From NCBI GenBank assembly GCA_045807745.1, contig JBJMGT010000030.1, positions 1-64,000 of the forward strand: a stretch of DNA of 64,000 nucleotides, written 5' to 3'. This document shows, piece after piece, positions 1-9,527 of the stretch. Positions within the stretch are counted from its first letter, which is position 1. The number at the start of each line of letters is the position of its first letter. Position numbers and translations under genes: made by a program. Below the pieces are notes generated by a model, which was given only the letters and a program-made list of their open reading frames with translations, was not told the DNA's origin and searched no databases. Source of the stretch: QHXQ01 sp045807745. GTDB lineage: Bacteria; Acidobacteriota; Blastocatellia; Pyrinomonadales; Pyrinomonadaceae.

Positions 1-515
<515 letters not shown>

Positions 516-668
516 ATAAAATTTACTCGCCAGCAAAATCGGCGAGCGAGTTTTTACGGTCGCGCTTCGCACAGTTAGTTTTTAGCGCGGGCAACAACAC
601 TATTCGATTCTCAAAGCTCTTTTAACCGCAAGCATGCATTAACAAATGCGCTGCTTCGTTGACAAGTT
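516..668 (+). other. 23S-5S intergenic spacer
   Basis: This 150-nt spacer holds no tRNA. A short stem (ctcgcc 526-531 with ggcgag 541-546) followed by a T run lies just after 23S. It is most likely a processing or structural hairpin, since transcription must continue into 5S. Confidence 0.5.
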
Positions 669-787
<119 letters not shown>

Positions 788-794
788 TAAATCG

Positions 795-832
795 AAAAGC
801 CCGCTCAAGGTCAACACCTTGAGCGGGCTTTT
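795..832 (+). terminator. rrn operon terminator
   Basis: A perfect 17-bp inverted repeat (795-811 with 816-832) with a 4-nt loop lies directly after 5S. The stem starts with an A run and ends with a T run, so it can work as an intrinsic terminator in both directions. The next gene cannot start inside it, which argues against a start codon at 819. Confidence 0.93.
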
Positions 833-908
833 GAATTTTCCGCCCGTCTGCGACAATCGGTTTGTTCGGATAACTTGCTGCCACCGATGGCTAACTGCCA
901 AAGCTCGT

Positions 909-1703
909 ATGTATCCTCTGTGCTGGAAAACTTTACTGCTGACTCTGTTATTAACGATGAGCGGTTGCTCCGACAACACGGCCAAGTCCGGCGCGGCCTC
1001 CGGCCCGCCGCCCGTTTACACTTACGAAATCAAGCACGTCTATCCGCATGACCCGGCTGCCTTCACGCAAGGCTTGATTTTCCGCGACGGCGTCCTCTGG
1101 GAGAGCACAGGTCTCAACAGCGAATCCAGTCTGCGCAAGGTCGAATTGGAGACGGGGCGCGTCACTAAAAAAGTGGACGTGCCCGCACAGTATTTCGCTG
1201 AAGGCATGACCGTGTTTCACGGCCGCGTCTATCAACTGACGTGGCAATCACAAAAAGGATTCATCTACGATCCGGATACTTTCGAACAGGTCGGCGAGTT
1301 CGCCTACACAGGTGAGGGCTGGGGGCTGACGCACGACAGCGATAATTTGATCATGAGCGACGGCACAAACCGGATTCGCTTTCTCGATCCTATAACGTTC
1401 GAGACAAAGCGGACGATCAGCGTCGCCCTCAACAATCGCCCGGTTAACGAACTCAACGAACTCGAATACGTCAAAGGCGAAATCTACGCCAACGTCTGGC
1501 AGACGGATCGCGTCGTCCGCATCGATCCGCAGACGGGCAAGGTGCTCGGTCTCATCGATCTGACGGGGCTGCTCCCCGCCGCCGACCGCACCGCCTCGAC
1601 CGACGTGCTCAATGGCATCGCCTATGATGAAACGGGCGACCGTCTATTCGTCACCGGCAAGCTATGGCCGAAGCTGTTTGAGATTCGGCTGATCAAGAGA
1701 TAA
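909..1703 (+). CDS. glutaminyl-peptide cyclotransferase (lipoprotein)
   Basis: The product (264 aa) resembles plant/bacterial-type glutaminyl cyclases (Glu_cyclase_2). These are five-bladed beta-propellers that turn N-terminal glutamine into pyroglutamate. Family motifs are visible: FTQGL near residue 50, WESTG a little later, the repeated 'EGWGLT' and 'SDGTN' segments, and 'LNGIAYD' near the C-terminus. The N-terminus has a basic residue, a hydrophobic stretch and a lipobox-like MSGC, so the enzyme is probably an exported lipoprotein. The frame is open from 819, but that start lies in the rrn terminator. ATG 909 gives the signal peptide directly. The gene stands alone between the rrn operon and the transglutaminase gene. 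Confidence 0.88.
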   Translation: MYPLCWKTLLLTLLLTMSGCSDNTAKSGAASGPPPVYTYEIKHVYPHDPAAFTQGLIFRDGVLWESTGLNSESSLRKVELETGRVTKKVDVPAQYFAEGMTVFHGRVYQLTWQSQKGFIYDPDTFEQVGEFAYTGEGWGLTHDSDNLIMSDGTNRIRFLDPITFETKRTISVALNNRPVNELNELEYVKGEIYANVWQTDRVVRIDPQTGKVLGLIDLTGLLPAADRTASTDVLNGIAYDETGDRLFVTGKLWPKLFEIRLIKR

Positions 1704-1775
1704 GACGCGCCGTTTCAACCTCGTTTTGCGTGCCAGCGAGCGTGCCGGCGCGCGCATGAAGGCATCAAAAGAGCC

Positions 1776-3995
1776 GTGAGCTTCGACACATATTTTCGCG
1801 CGTCGTCTTATGCCATGCTCGCCTGCGGCGCACTCGCGCTCGTGGTCGCGGGCGGCATGAGTTGGCCGCTCGCAGTCGGGTTCGCTGTGCTGCTGGGCAT
1901 CACTTGGAAGCTTGAAAATACGAAGTGGCAACTCCCTGATCGCGCAGGCCTCATCATTGTCCTGCTCTCGCTGCCGCTCTTTTATCTCGACTGGCGCTTT
2001 CAGACCGGCGGCGCATGGGGCGCGGAACGAGCAAGCACTGGGCTTGGTGCGCTCACACACTTCATCCTATTTCTTTCGGCGATCAAACTCTGGCAGAAAA
2101 AGGCCGACCGCGACTGGCTCTTTCTCTATCTGATCTCCTTCTTTGAAATCCTGCTCGCCGCCGGTCTCAGCGTCAGCCCGCACTTCATCGCTTCGCTCGG
2201 CCTCTTTATGTTCTGCGCGCTCTCGACCGTCATCGCATTCGAGATCAGGCGCGCGCGGTGGGGTGTCTCCGTGCAGGAGACGCGCTTTGTGCGGGCCGCG
2301 GGTGCGGGGCTGTTCGCGCGCGGACAGCGGCCACGCGGACAGCAGCGCACCGCAGGCGAGGCGCGCCGTCTGGCCTTTGTGGCGCTCAGTCTGCTCGCGC
2401 TTATCTTCACACTGGCGCTGCCGATCTTCTTCATCACGCCGCGTTCAGGTGCGAGTGCGCTCTCGCGCTCCGATGCCGGCTTGACCAGCATGGTCGGCTT
2501 CTCCGACGAAGTTAGTATCGGCGAGATCGGTCGCCTGCAACGTAGCAATCAGGTCGTCATGCACGTGCGCGTGGATGCGGCGCAGAACGCGCAGCCCCAT
2601 GCGCTGCGTTGGCGCGGCGTGGCGTTGGATAATTTCGACGGGCACGCGTGGCGCAGAACGGTGGGTAAGAACGAATATCTGGCGGGTGGCGCGGAGCGTG
2701 GCCTCTTTCAGTTCGACACGACCGAGGCGCTCGAACGGCTGACGACGCAGACGTTCTTTATCGAACCGATGGACACGCCCGTCCTCTTCATCGCGCCGCG
2801 CGCCATCGCCGTGCAGGGCGCGCTCCCTTACGTCAGTCGGGACATCGAAGGCGGTCTCGCCACACGCGCGCATCCGCAGGAGCGGCTCACCTATCGCGCC
2901 TATTCGGACACGAACGATCCACCAATTGCGTTGTTGCGTTTAGATAACGGCGAAGTCCCACGCGCCGCACGGCGTTATCTACAACTGCCCGACAACCTCG
3001 ACCCGCGCATCTTTCGACTCGCACGCGAGTGGGTGTTAGCCGCGCGCGCCGGCACTAACTACGATGCGGCCCGCGTCATCGAGTGGCATCTCCAACACGA
3101 CTTTACCTACTCGCTCGACCGCACGGCCGGCGGCGTTGATCCGTTGGCGGACTTCCTGTTCCGCGTGCGCGCCGGCCACTGCGAATACTATTCAACCGCG
3201 ATGGCGGTGATGCTGCGCACGCTCGGCGTCTCGGCGCGCGTTGTCAACGGTTTCCAGCAGGGCGAGTATAACGATGCCGCTGATGCCTACACCGTGCGGC
3301 AGTCGGACGCGCACTCTTGGGTCGAGGTCTATTTCCCGCAGAACGACGCTTGGGTGAGTTTTGATCCGACACCCGAAGCGGGTCGCACCGGTAGTGCATC
3401 TGCGTCGGGCTGGTTCGGCCCCTTCCGCAAGTACGCCGAAGCGTTGGAGCTGTTTTGGATTCAATACGTCGTCGCTTATGATAAACAGGAGCAGCGCTCA
3501 CTCGCATCGTCAGTCCGCAGCAGCCTCGGCACATATCGACGGACGGCAAGTCAGGTTGCCGACGAGTGGCGCACGCGCCTGCTCGCTTGGTGGCGACGGA
3601 TGCCCGCGCTCGGCAAAGCGAATGGCCGACCGTACCGCGTGACTGGGTCTTTGCTATTGCTGATTGTGACAGTTGCCGGCTTGGCACTCTTCGCCGTTCA
3701 ACACTTGCGCCGTTTGCGCTGGCGACGTACACAGTTGAGCGCAGCAGAATCGAGTAACAGTCGCTCGGTAGTTGAGTTTTATGAGCGCATGAATCAGGCG
3801 CTCGCTGCGCGCGGGTTGCGCCGCGCCACAGATCAGACGCCGCTCGAATTCGCGGCGGCCACGGGTTTATCCGAGGCTCTGCTCGTCACGCGTGCTTACA
3901 ACCGCGTCCGTTTCGGCGCGCACGACCTGTCACTGGACGAAGCAACGCGCGTTTCGACTTGGTTGCAGCATATTGAACAGGAGAGCAAGTCATGA
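1776..3995 (+). CDS. TgpA-like membrane transglutaminase
   Basis: The product has 739 aa. About seven membrane segments (residues 1-230) match the TgpA N-terminal domain. A periplasmic part follows, then a transglutaminase core. The triad can be placed at Cys469 in GHCEYYS, His513 in DAHSWVEV and Asp530 in FDPTPE. A further membrane segment near residue 625 leads to a C-terminal cytoplasmic DUF4129-like helical tail. In Pseudomonas, TgpA is essential, but the substrate of this family is unknown. In many bacteria the gene sits with a MoxR ATPase and a DUF58 gene; neither is present here. GTG 1776 starts the frame; an upstream ATG at 1756 is out of frame and short. The stop overlaps the next start (ATGA), so the two genes are translationally coupled. 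Confidence 0.9.
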   Translation: MSFDTYFRASSYAMLACGALALVVAGGMSWPLAVGFAVLLGITWKLENTKWQLPDRAGLIIVLLSLPLFYLDWRFQTGGAWGAERASTGLGALTHFILFLSAIKLWQKKADRDWLFLYLISFFEILLAAGLSVSPHFIASLGLFMFCALSTVIAFEIRRARWGVSVQETRFVRAAGAGLFARGQRPRGQQRTAGEARRLAFVALSLLALIFTLALPIFFITPRSGASALSRSDAGLTSMVGFSDEVSIGEIGRLQRSNQVVMHVRVDAAQNAQPHALRWRGVALDNFDGHAWRRTVGKNEYLAGGAERGLFQFDTTEALERLTTQTFFIEPMDTPVLFIAPRAIAVQGALPYVSRDIEGGLATRAHPQERLTYRAYSDTNDPPIALLRLDNGEVPRAARRYLQLPDNLDPRIFRLAREWVLAARAGTNYDAARVIEWHLQHDFTYSLDRTAGGVDPLADFLFRVRAGHCEYYSTAMAVMLRTLGVSARVVNGFQQGEYNDAADAYTVRQSDAHSWVEVYFPQNDAWVSFDPTPEAGRTGSASASGWFGPFRKYAEALELFWIQYVVAYDKQEQRSLASSVRSSLGTYRRTASQVADEWRTRLLAWWRRMPALGKANGRPYRVTGSLLLLIVTVAGLALFAVQHLRRLRWRRTQLSAAESSNSRSVVEFYERMNQALAARGLRRATDQTPLEFAAATGLSEALLVTRAYNRVRFGAHDLSLDEATRVSTWLQHIEQESKS

Positions 3996-4393
3996 AGCCA
4001 AAAAGAAGAATCGGGATTGCTGCGGCCACGTTACTCGTCTTCTATGCTGGCTTTATTATTTATGTTGCTGTTCCTTCTGTCCTGAATGTAGGTAGAATCT
4101 ACGCTCTGATCTCTGTTGCGCTGTTGGGTGTGACGTACTTTCTCGCCCGAAAATTGTTCCCGCAGACATCATATGAGGAAGAGATAAACAACGGGCCGAG
4201 GGTAACGGCTGGTAGGGTTTGTTTATTAATCTTAATCGTACTCTCGTGGGTCGGCGCATTTGCTTGGCTCTCTAGTTCACCACGCTTGCAGGGTTGGCAA
4301 GTATTTAGCATCAGCACAGTGCTATTCGTGCCGCTCGTTTATGTCTTTCACATGTTGGAAAGAAAATGGTCGGAAAACGATAGCGGGCGCTAG
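3992..4393 (+). CDS. small four-helix membrane protein
   Basis: I do not recognise this 133-aa protein. It has a basic N-terminus (MKPKRR) and four hydrophobic segments, near residues 7-28, 35-52, 72-93 and 103-120. A short charged loop (QTSYEEE) lies between the second and third. The ATGA overlap with the transglutaminase gene suggests co-translation and perhaps a shared membrane complex. That is inferred from position only. Confidence 0.75.
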   Translation: MKPKRRIGIAAATLLVFYAGFIIYVAVPSVLNVGRIYALISVALLGVTYFLARKLFPQTSYEEEINNGPRVTAGRVCLLILIVLSWVGAFAWLSSSPRLQGWQVFSISTVLFVPLVYVFHMLERKWSENDSGR

Positions 4394-4415
4394 TTAATCT
4401 GTAGATTGTTTGCTT

Positions 4416-5774
4416 ATGAAGAAAATTGGCTTTATCAGTTTAGGTTGTCCGAAGAATCTGGTTGACAGCGAAGTGATGATGGGTCAGCTCAAGCGGGCGG
4501 GCTATGAGATCACGAGCGACGAGGGCGAAGCGGAGACGCTGGTGGTCAACACCTGCGGCTTCATCGACGCGGCGAAGCAAGAGTCGATCAATGCGATCAT
4601 CGAGGCGGCGCGGCAGAAGACGGCAGGGAAGTGCCAGCGCCTCGTCGTCGCGGGCTGTCTGGTCGAACGCTATCGTGATGAACTGCGCGCAGAACTGCCT
4701 GAAGTTGACGCCTTCATCGGCACGAATCAGATCAATGATATCACGCAGGTCTGCGACGAGAAGGTCAACACGCGCTCGTTGCCCGTCATCTCGCTTGGTA
4801 ATCAGAGCGCGACTTATTTGTACGACGAATCGACGCCGCGCGTGCTCGCGACGCCCGGCTACAGCGCGTACATCAAGATCGCTGAAGGCTGCGACCGCCC
4901 GTGCGCGTTCTGTTTTATCCCGCAGATGCGCGGGCACTTTCGCAGTCGCCGCTTCGGCTCGGTTGTCAACGAAGCGCAGGCGCTCGTCGCCGGAGGGATC
5001 AAAGAGTTGATCCTCGTCGCGCAGGACTCTTCCCGCTACGGCGAAGACTTGGGCCAGACGGACGGCCTCGCCCACCTGCTGCGCGAGTTGGCGCAATTAG
5101 ATGGGGTCGAGTGGGTGCGCGTGATGTACACCTATCCGACGCACATCAGCGATCTGTTTTTGGATGTACTGGCCAGCGAACAGAAGGCCGTTAAGTATCT
5201 GGACATGCCTTTGCAGCATGCGGCGCAGAATGTCTTGAAGCTGATGAAGCGCGGGGGCACGCGCGCGAGCCTTGAGCGGCTGATTCAGCGTGTCCGAGGG
5301 CGCGTGCCCGGCATAGCTGTGCGTACCACGTTCATCGTGGGCTTTCCCGGTGAGACCGAAGAGGACTTCGCCGAGTTGCTGGCGTTCGTGCGCGATGTCG
5401 AATTTGATCGCGTCGGCGTCTTCACCTATTCGGATGAAGAGGGCACACCAGCCTACACGCTCTCTGACAAAGTTGACCCGCGCATAGCCAAGCGGCGGCG
5501 CGCTCGGTTGATGAAAGAGCAGGCGCGCATCTCGCGCAAGCGCAACCGCGCCCGCGTCGGCGATACGGTGCGCGTGCTCTTTGAAGGCTCAGCTAAGGAG
5601 AGCGACCTGCTCTGGCAAGGGCGGCTTGAAACACAGGCCCCCGACATCGACGGCTGCGTCCTTATTAACGATGCGCCCGAAAACTTTAACCCTGTGCCCG
5701 GCGACTTCGTTAATGTTCTAATTACCGAAGCGCACGAATACGATCTGGTCGGACACATCTTAGAAAAGCAGTGA
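4416..5774 (+). CDS. rimO: ribosomal protein S12 methylthiotransferase RimO
   Basis: The product (452 aa) has the full layout of RimO, the radical-SAM enzyme that methylthiolates an aspartate of ribosomal protein S12. The N-terminal UPF0004 domain starts with SLGCPKN and has further cysteines in NTCGF and AGCLVER for the second iron-sulfur cluster. The radical SAM CxxxCxxC is Cys159, Cys163 and Cys166 in GCDRPCAFC. 'QDSSRYG', 'YTYPTH' and 'FIVGFPGE' are typical of RimO rather than MiaB. A TRAM domain forms the C-terminus. A TTG two codons upstream is in frame, but ATG 4416 matches the family start. The stop codon lies inside the first copy of a heptamer palindrome. Confidence 0.96.
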   Translation: MKKIGFISLGCPKNLVDSEVMMGQLKRAGYEITSDEGEAETLVVNTCGFIDAAKQESINAIIEAARQKTAGKCQRLVVAGCLVERYRDELRAELPEVDAFIGTNQINDITQVCDEKVNTRSLPVISLGNQSATYLYDESTPRVLATPGYSAYIKIAEGCDRPCAFCFIPQMRGHFRSRRFGSVVNEAQALVAGGIKELILVAQDSSRYGEDLGQTDGLAHLLRELAQLDGVEWVRVMYTYPTHISDLFLDVLASEQKAVKYLDMPLQHAAQNVLKLMKRGGTRASLERLIQRVRGRVPGIAVRTTFIVGFPGETEEDFAELLAFVRDVEFDRVGVFTYSDEEGTPAYTLSDKVDPRIAKRRRARLMKEQARISRKRNRARVGDTVRVLFEGSAKESDLLWQGRLETQAPDIDGCVLINDAPENFNPVPGDFVNVLITEAHEYDLVGHILEKQ

Positions 5775-5836
5775 CGAGTGACAAGTGACGAGTGACAAGC
5801 AGCACAGCTTGTCACTCGTCACTTGTCACTCGTCAC
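5771..5836. repeat. heptamer palindrome, unit GTGACRA
   Basis: Arms 5771-5800 and 5807-5836 are a perfect 30-bp inverted repeat around a 6-nt loop. Each arm is four tandem heptamers (GTGACGA or GTGACAA, alternating) plus two bases. It includes the rimO stop codon and ends 16 bp before pgpA. It could form a very stable RNA hairpin, acting as terminator or 3'-end stabiliser. It is the first of seven such elements in the window. Confidence 0.9.
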
Positions 5837-5852
5837 TCGTCACTGTCTTTCT

Positions 5853-6455
5853 ATGAAAGAGTCGAGCGACGATCCGCAACATGTGCTGGTGACCGACGCC
5901 GCCGCGCTGCCGCGTGCGCGCGTGCGGGGCTTGGGCGATTATCTGGCGCTTGCATTGGCGACATGCGGAGTCGGTTTGATCCCGCTTGCGCCGGGCACTT
6001 GGGGATCGTTTGTCGGCGTCTTGCTGTATCTGGGCTTGCGTACCACGATTCTGCGCCTGCACACCCAAGCGCACGCGGACGGTTGGACATTGCCGCCGTC
6101 GGGCGTAGTGCTCAATGCGTTCATGCTGCCGTTGATCGTTGGCCTCGCGCTCGCGGGCATCTGGGCGGCGACGCGTTGCGAAGTTTTACTGAAACGCAAA
6201 GACCCCGGCGCGGTAGTAATTGACGAGGTCGTAGGCCAGTTAATCGTGTTTGCCTGCGTGCCCTTTGGTGGTCGTTGGGCGCTGCTCGTCGGCTTTGTCG
6301 CGTTCCGCCTATTCGACATCTGGAAGCCATACCCCGTGCGCCGACTCGAAGCGCTTGAATCCGGTCTCGGCATCATGGCGGATGATGTGCTCGCGGGCTT
6401 CTACGCCGCCGCGCTCCTGGCCGTTGTGACCGCGATCTATTATGTTCTGAAATGA
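5853..6455 (+). CDS. pgpA: phosphatidylglycerophosphatase A
   Basis: The product (200 aa) matches PgpA, which dephosphorylates phosphatidylglycerophosphate to phosphatidylglycerol at the inner membrane. Family signatures are visible: the glycine-rich GTWGS near residue 50, the acidic VIDEVVGQ near 122-129, and FDIWKPYP and MADDVLAG near the C-terminus, with membrane segments between them. The reading frame opens inside the upstream palindrome, but ATG 5853 just after the repeat is the likely start. The stop overlaps an ATG at 6452. Confidence 0.93.
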   Translation: MKESSDDPQHVLVTDAAALPRARVRGLGDYLALALATCGVGLIPLAPGTWGSFVGVLLYLGLRTTILRLHTQAHADGWTLPPSGVVLNAFMLPLIVGLALAGIWAATRCEVLLKRKDPGAVVIDEVVGQLIVFACVPFGGRWALLVGFVAFRLFDIWKPYPVRRLEALESGLGIMADDVLAGFYAAALLAVVTAIYYVLK

Positions 6456-6466
6456 GGAGCAAGATT

Positions 6467-6694
6467 ATGGAAGCGAAAGATCAGCAGCCTGCGGGCACAA
6501 CAGCCGCCGCGGATGCGGCCCGCAAAGACGAAGCGACCAGCAGTGAGACGCTTAGCGATCTTGAAGACACGCAACAGGTCGGCAGTGCAACGGATAACTC
6601 ATCTGGCAGCGCAAGCGATACCCATTCCGTGCCCGCGCCTGACGGCACACCCGACCCCGACCGCAATCCCAGCGCGGACGGCGACCCCATGTAA
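6467..6694 (+). CDS. small acidic low-complexity protein
   Basis: This 75-aa protein is unrecognised. It is rich in Asp, Ser, Thr, Gly and Pro, has no hydrophobic segment, and is probably disordered (for example SGSASDTHS and PDRNPSADGD). ATG 6467 follows a good ribosome-binding site (gaggag, within 12 nt). An in-frame ATG at 6452 overlaps the pgpA stop and has no better site. It is probably co-transcribed with pgpA. It may be a true small protein or a non-functional frame. Confidence 0.5.
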   Translation: MEAKDQQPAGTTAAADAARKDEATSSETLSDLEDTQQVGSATDNSSGSASDTHSVPAPDGTPDPDRNPSADGDPM

Positions 6695-6698
6695 GCGA

Positions 6699-6796
6699 AG
6701 GGATGAAGGATGAAGAGGAAACGCGGAATGATGAACTGTTTTTAATTCATCGTTCCGCGTTCATCATTCATCATTCCCGTTATCCTTCATCCTTAC
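6699..6796. repeat. heptamer palindrome, units GGATGAA / ATGATGA
   Basis: This imperfect palindrome lies between two converging genes. The left arm has ggatgaaggatgaa, then acgcggaatgatgaa. The right arm has the complement in order: cgttccgcgttcatcattcatcatt, then ccttcatcctt. It spans the corA stop codon, so the last corA codons (SKDEG) are part of the repeat. It probably terminates both genes. Confidence 0.75.
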
Positions 6797-7781
6797 TCTT
6801 TGTTCCCCCGATCCAGCCGCGTCGATAGAAGAGATAGAGCATGAGGATGATGATGGCAATCATGCCGAGCCACAGTCCGGCATAGACTGTGTGCGAATGT
6901 ATGCCGGTGATCTCCGGCAGGTTCATGCCGAAGAAGCCGGTGATGAAAGTGAGCGGCAGCATGATCGCAGAGAAGATCGTCAAGACCTTCATGATCTCGT
7001 TGAGCCGGTTGGAGACGACCGAGAGATAGGCGTCGAGCGCGCCGCCGATTAGGTCGCGATAGTTCTCCGCCAGATCGGTCACGCGCACGAGGTGGTCGTA
7101 GATGTCGCGGTAGAAGGGCAGGACGGGGCCGCCGATCAATTGAAACTGCCCGTGGCTCATGCGGTAGAGCACATCGAGTTGTTTGGCCGAGATGCGCCGC
7201 AGACGCAGGACGCTGCGCTTCAGTCCAAGTACCTCTTCCAGAATCTTATCGTTGGGGCGATGTGTTTTGAAGATGTCGTCTTCCAGTTGACTGATCCGCT
7301 CGTCAAAGTCGTCCATTACGGGCTGGTAGTCGTCCACGATCTGATCGATGATCTGATGGAGCAGATAAGCCGAGCCGCGTTGGCAGGCGATGGGGCTGGA
7401 GCGCACGCGTTGCTTGACCGCGTCCACCGAGCGTAGCGGCTCGTGATGATAAGTGACCACGTAGTTGCGGCTTAGAAACCCGTCAAGCTCGATGGTGTTG
7501 AAGCGTTCGGGGCTGGCGTCCGTGCGGACTGCATGCAGGATGTAATAGAGATAGTCGGGAAACTCTTCGACCTTTGGATGATGTCGATTCGCGCGACAGT
7601 CTTCAACCGTCAGGGGATGGAACTTGAAGATGTTCAGTAGCACCTTATCGTCGTCGAGCGTCGGCGCTTCCATATCCACCCAGAGCACGAGCGTCTCGTC
7701 ACGCAGCAATTCGGGCAACTGCTCAACCTTAAAACCTTCTTCGACCTGCGTCGCATCCGGCCGATAAACGAAAATGTCCAT
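6780..7781 (-). CDS. corA: magnesium/cobalt transporter CorA
   Basis: The product has 333 aa. A large cytoplasmic N-terminal domain with long helices is followed by two C-terminal membrane segments. The diagnostic GMN motif (FFGMNLPE) lies at the end of the first. CorA forms pentameric channels for Mg2+, Co2+ or Ni2+ uptake down the membrane potential. Length and layout are complete. ATG 7781 is the family start. The gene is divergent from serA and convergent with the pgpA unit. No Mg2+ leader could be recognised in the 147-bp divergent region. Confidence 0.94.
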   Translation of the reverse strand: MDIFVYRPDATQVEEGFKVEQLPELLRDETLVLWVDMEAPTLDDDKVLLNIFKFHPLTVEDCRANRHHPKVEEFPDYLYYILHAVRTDASPERFNTIELDGFLSRNYVVTYHHEPLRSVDAVKQRVRSSPIACQRGSAYLLHQIIDQIVDDYQPVMDDFDERISQLEDDIFKTHRPNDKILEEVLGLKRSVLRLRRISAKQLDVLYRMSHGQFQLIGGPVLPFYRDIYDHLVRVTDLAENYRDLIGGALDAYLSVVSNRLNEIMKVLTIFSAIMLPLTFITGFFGMNLPEITGIHSHTVYAGLWLGMIAIIILMLYLFYRRGWIGGTKSKDEG

Positions 7782-7928
7782 GCGCCTTCCTTGCCGCCGT
7801 TAAGCTAAAACAATTTAATTTCTGTTTACGGAGTCGCGCGCAGTTTACCACCGCCTACGTGCTCGTTAGAACCGCCGGATTCGGGTCGCATGCGCGCGCA
7901 AATGAAAACCGTTATAATCCTCGCACTC

Positions 7929-9527
7929 ATGAATCAAGCAAACATACTGGTCGCCGATGATGTCAGCGAGAGTGGACTCGCGCCGCTCAGCGCAGCCGGC
8001 TTCGACATAACAAAGCAGACGGGGCTGAGCGCCGCAGAGTTGCGCGCCCTCATGCCTGAATATGACGGCCTCATTGTGCGTAGCGAGACGAAGGTGACGG
8101 CCGAGTTGATGGACGCGGGTGGGCGTCTGCGCGCGATTGGCCGCGCGGGCGTCGGCGTGGACAACATCGACGTGGGGGCGGCAACCGCGCGCGGCATCAT
8201 CGTGATGAACGCACCCGATGGCAACACTCTGACGACCGCCGAACACACGATGGCGCTCTTGCTTGCGCTCGCGCGGCGCGTGCCGCAGGCGCACGCGAGT
8301 CTGCGTGCGGGCAAGTGGGAGCGCAAAAAGTTTATTGGCGTGGAGTTGCGCGGCAAGACGCTCGGTGTAGTGGGCTTGGGGCGCATCGGGCGCGTGGTCG
8401 CGCAACGCGCGCTCGGCTTCGGCATGAAGGTCGTCGCCTTCGATCCCTTTATCGCGCCGGAGCAGGCGGGCGACTTCGAGTTGGAGTTGCTGCCGCTCGC
8501 GGAGGTCTGCGCGCGCGCGGATTTCCTCACCGTCCACACGCCCTTGACCGCCGAGACGCGCGGCATCATCGGTGCACCAGAGTTGGCCTCGATGAAACCG
8601 GACGCGCGCATCATCAACTGCGCGCGCGGCGGGCTAGTTGACGAACAGGCGCTCCACGCTGCGCTCAAGGAAGGGCGGATCGCGGGCGCGGCGCTCGATG
8701 TGTTCGAGCAAGAGCCACCACCCAATGATCATCCACTGCTGCAACTCGACGAAGTCATCACAACGCCGCACCTCGGCGCTTCAACGAAGGAGGCGCAAGA
8801 GGGCGTGGCGCTCACGGTCGCAGAACAGATGCGCGACTATTTTCTAACCGGCGCACTGCGCGGCGCGGTCAATGCGCCCGCGCTCGGCGCGCAGGAGTTA
8901 CACGTCCTGCAACCCTATCTCACGCTCGCGGGGCGGCTCGGTCGCTTCCAAGCGCAGTTGATCGACGAGCCTGTGCGCGAGGTGCTGATCGAGTTTGCAG
9001 GCGAGATCGCGGAATTGGACGCCGCGCCCGTCACGCGCGCCTTCATCGCCGGTCTCTTGCGCGACATGAGCGCGCGCGTCAACGTCGTCAACGCCTTTTT
9101 GATCGCGGAAGAACGCGGTCTCGCCGTCAAGACTTCCTATGTGCGGAGCGGCACAAGCGAGCCTTTGCCCGCGATCCGCACGCGCGTTATGACTACGAGC
9201 GATGAACACTCGGTCGCGGGCGCGCTCTTCGGCACGGCGCGCGAAGGGCGCATCACGGAGATCAACGGCTTCCGCATCGAAGTGATCCCAGCCGGGCACA
9301 TGCTCGTCACGCGCAACGTGGACGTGCCCGGCGTCATCGGGCGCATCGGCACGATCTTAGGCGTGCGCGGCGTCAACATCAGCCACTTCCACTTGGGTCG
9401 GCGCGAACGCGGCGGCGAAGCCATGGCCGTCATCGCCACCGATGCGCACCTCGACGACGATACGTTCAACGAGTTGCGCGACGCGGGCCAGATCATCTCG
9501 GCTCGCCGCATCGCTTTGGATACATAG
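7929..9527 (+). CDS. serA: D-3-phosphoglycerate dehydrogenase
   Basis: The product (532 aa) catalyses the first step of serine synthesis, oxidising 3-phosphoglycerate with NAD. It is the long form of SerA. The catalytic/substrate domain comes first (RSETKV near 51-56; GRAGVGVDNID near 71-81). The NAD-binding fold has GLGRIG at 149-154, and TTPHLGAST carries the catalytic His. An ASB domain and a C-terminal ACT domain (from DVPGVIGRIG) follow, usually sensing serine. The frame is open from 7890, but ATG 7929 fits the family N-terminus. A TATAAT box at 7913-7918 ends only 10 bp before that ATG, so the transcript may be almost leaderless. The stop abuts that of the next gene. Confidence 0.95.
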   Translation: MNQANILVADDVSESGLAPLSAAGFDITKQTGLSAAELRALMPEYDGLIVRSETKVTAELMDAGGRLRAIGRAGVGVDNIDVGAATARGIIVMNAPDGNTLTTAEHTMALLLALARRVPQAHASLRAGKWERKKFIGVELRGKTLGVVGLGRIGRVVAQRALGFGMKVVAFDPFIAPEQAGDFELELLPLAEVCARADFLTVHTPLTAETRGIIGAPELASMKPDARIINCARGGLVDEQALHAALKEGRIAGAALDVFEQEPPPNDHPLLQLDEVITTPHLGASTKEAQEGVALTVAEQMRDYFLTGALRGAVNAPALGAQELHVLQPYLTLAGRLGRFQAQLIDEPVREVLIEFAGEIAELDAAPVTRAFIAGLLRDMSARVNVVNAFLIAEERGLAVKTSYVRSGTSEPLPAIRTRVMTTSDEHSVAGALFGTAREGRITEINGFRIEVIPAGHMLVTRNVDVPGVIGRIGTILGVRGVNISHFHLGRRERGGEAMAVIATDAHLDDDTFNELRDAGQIISARRIALDT

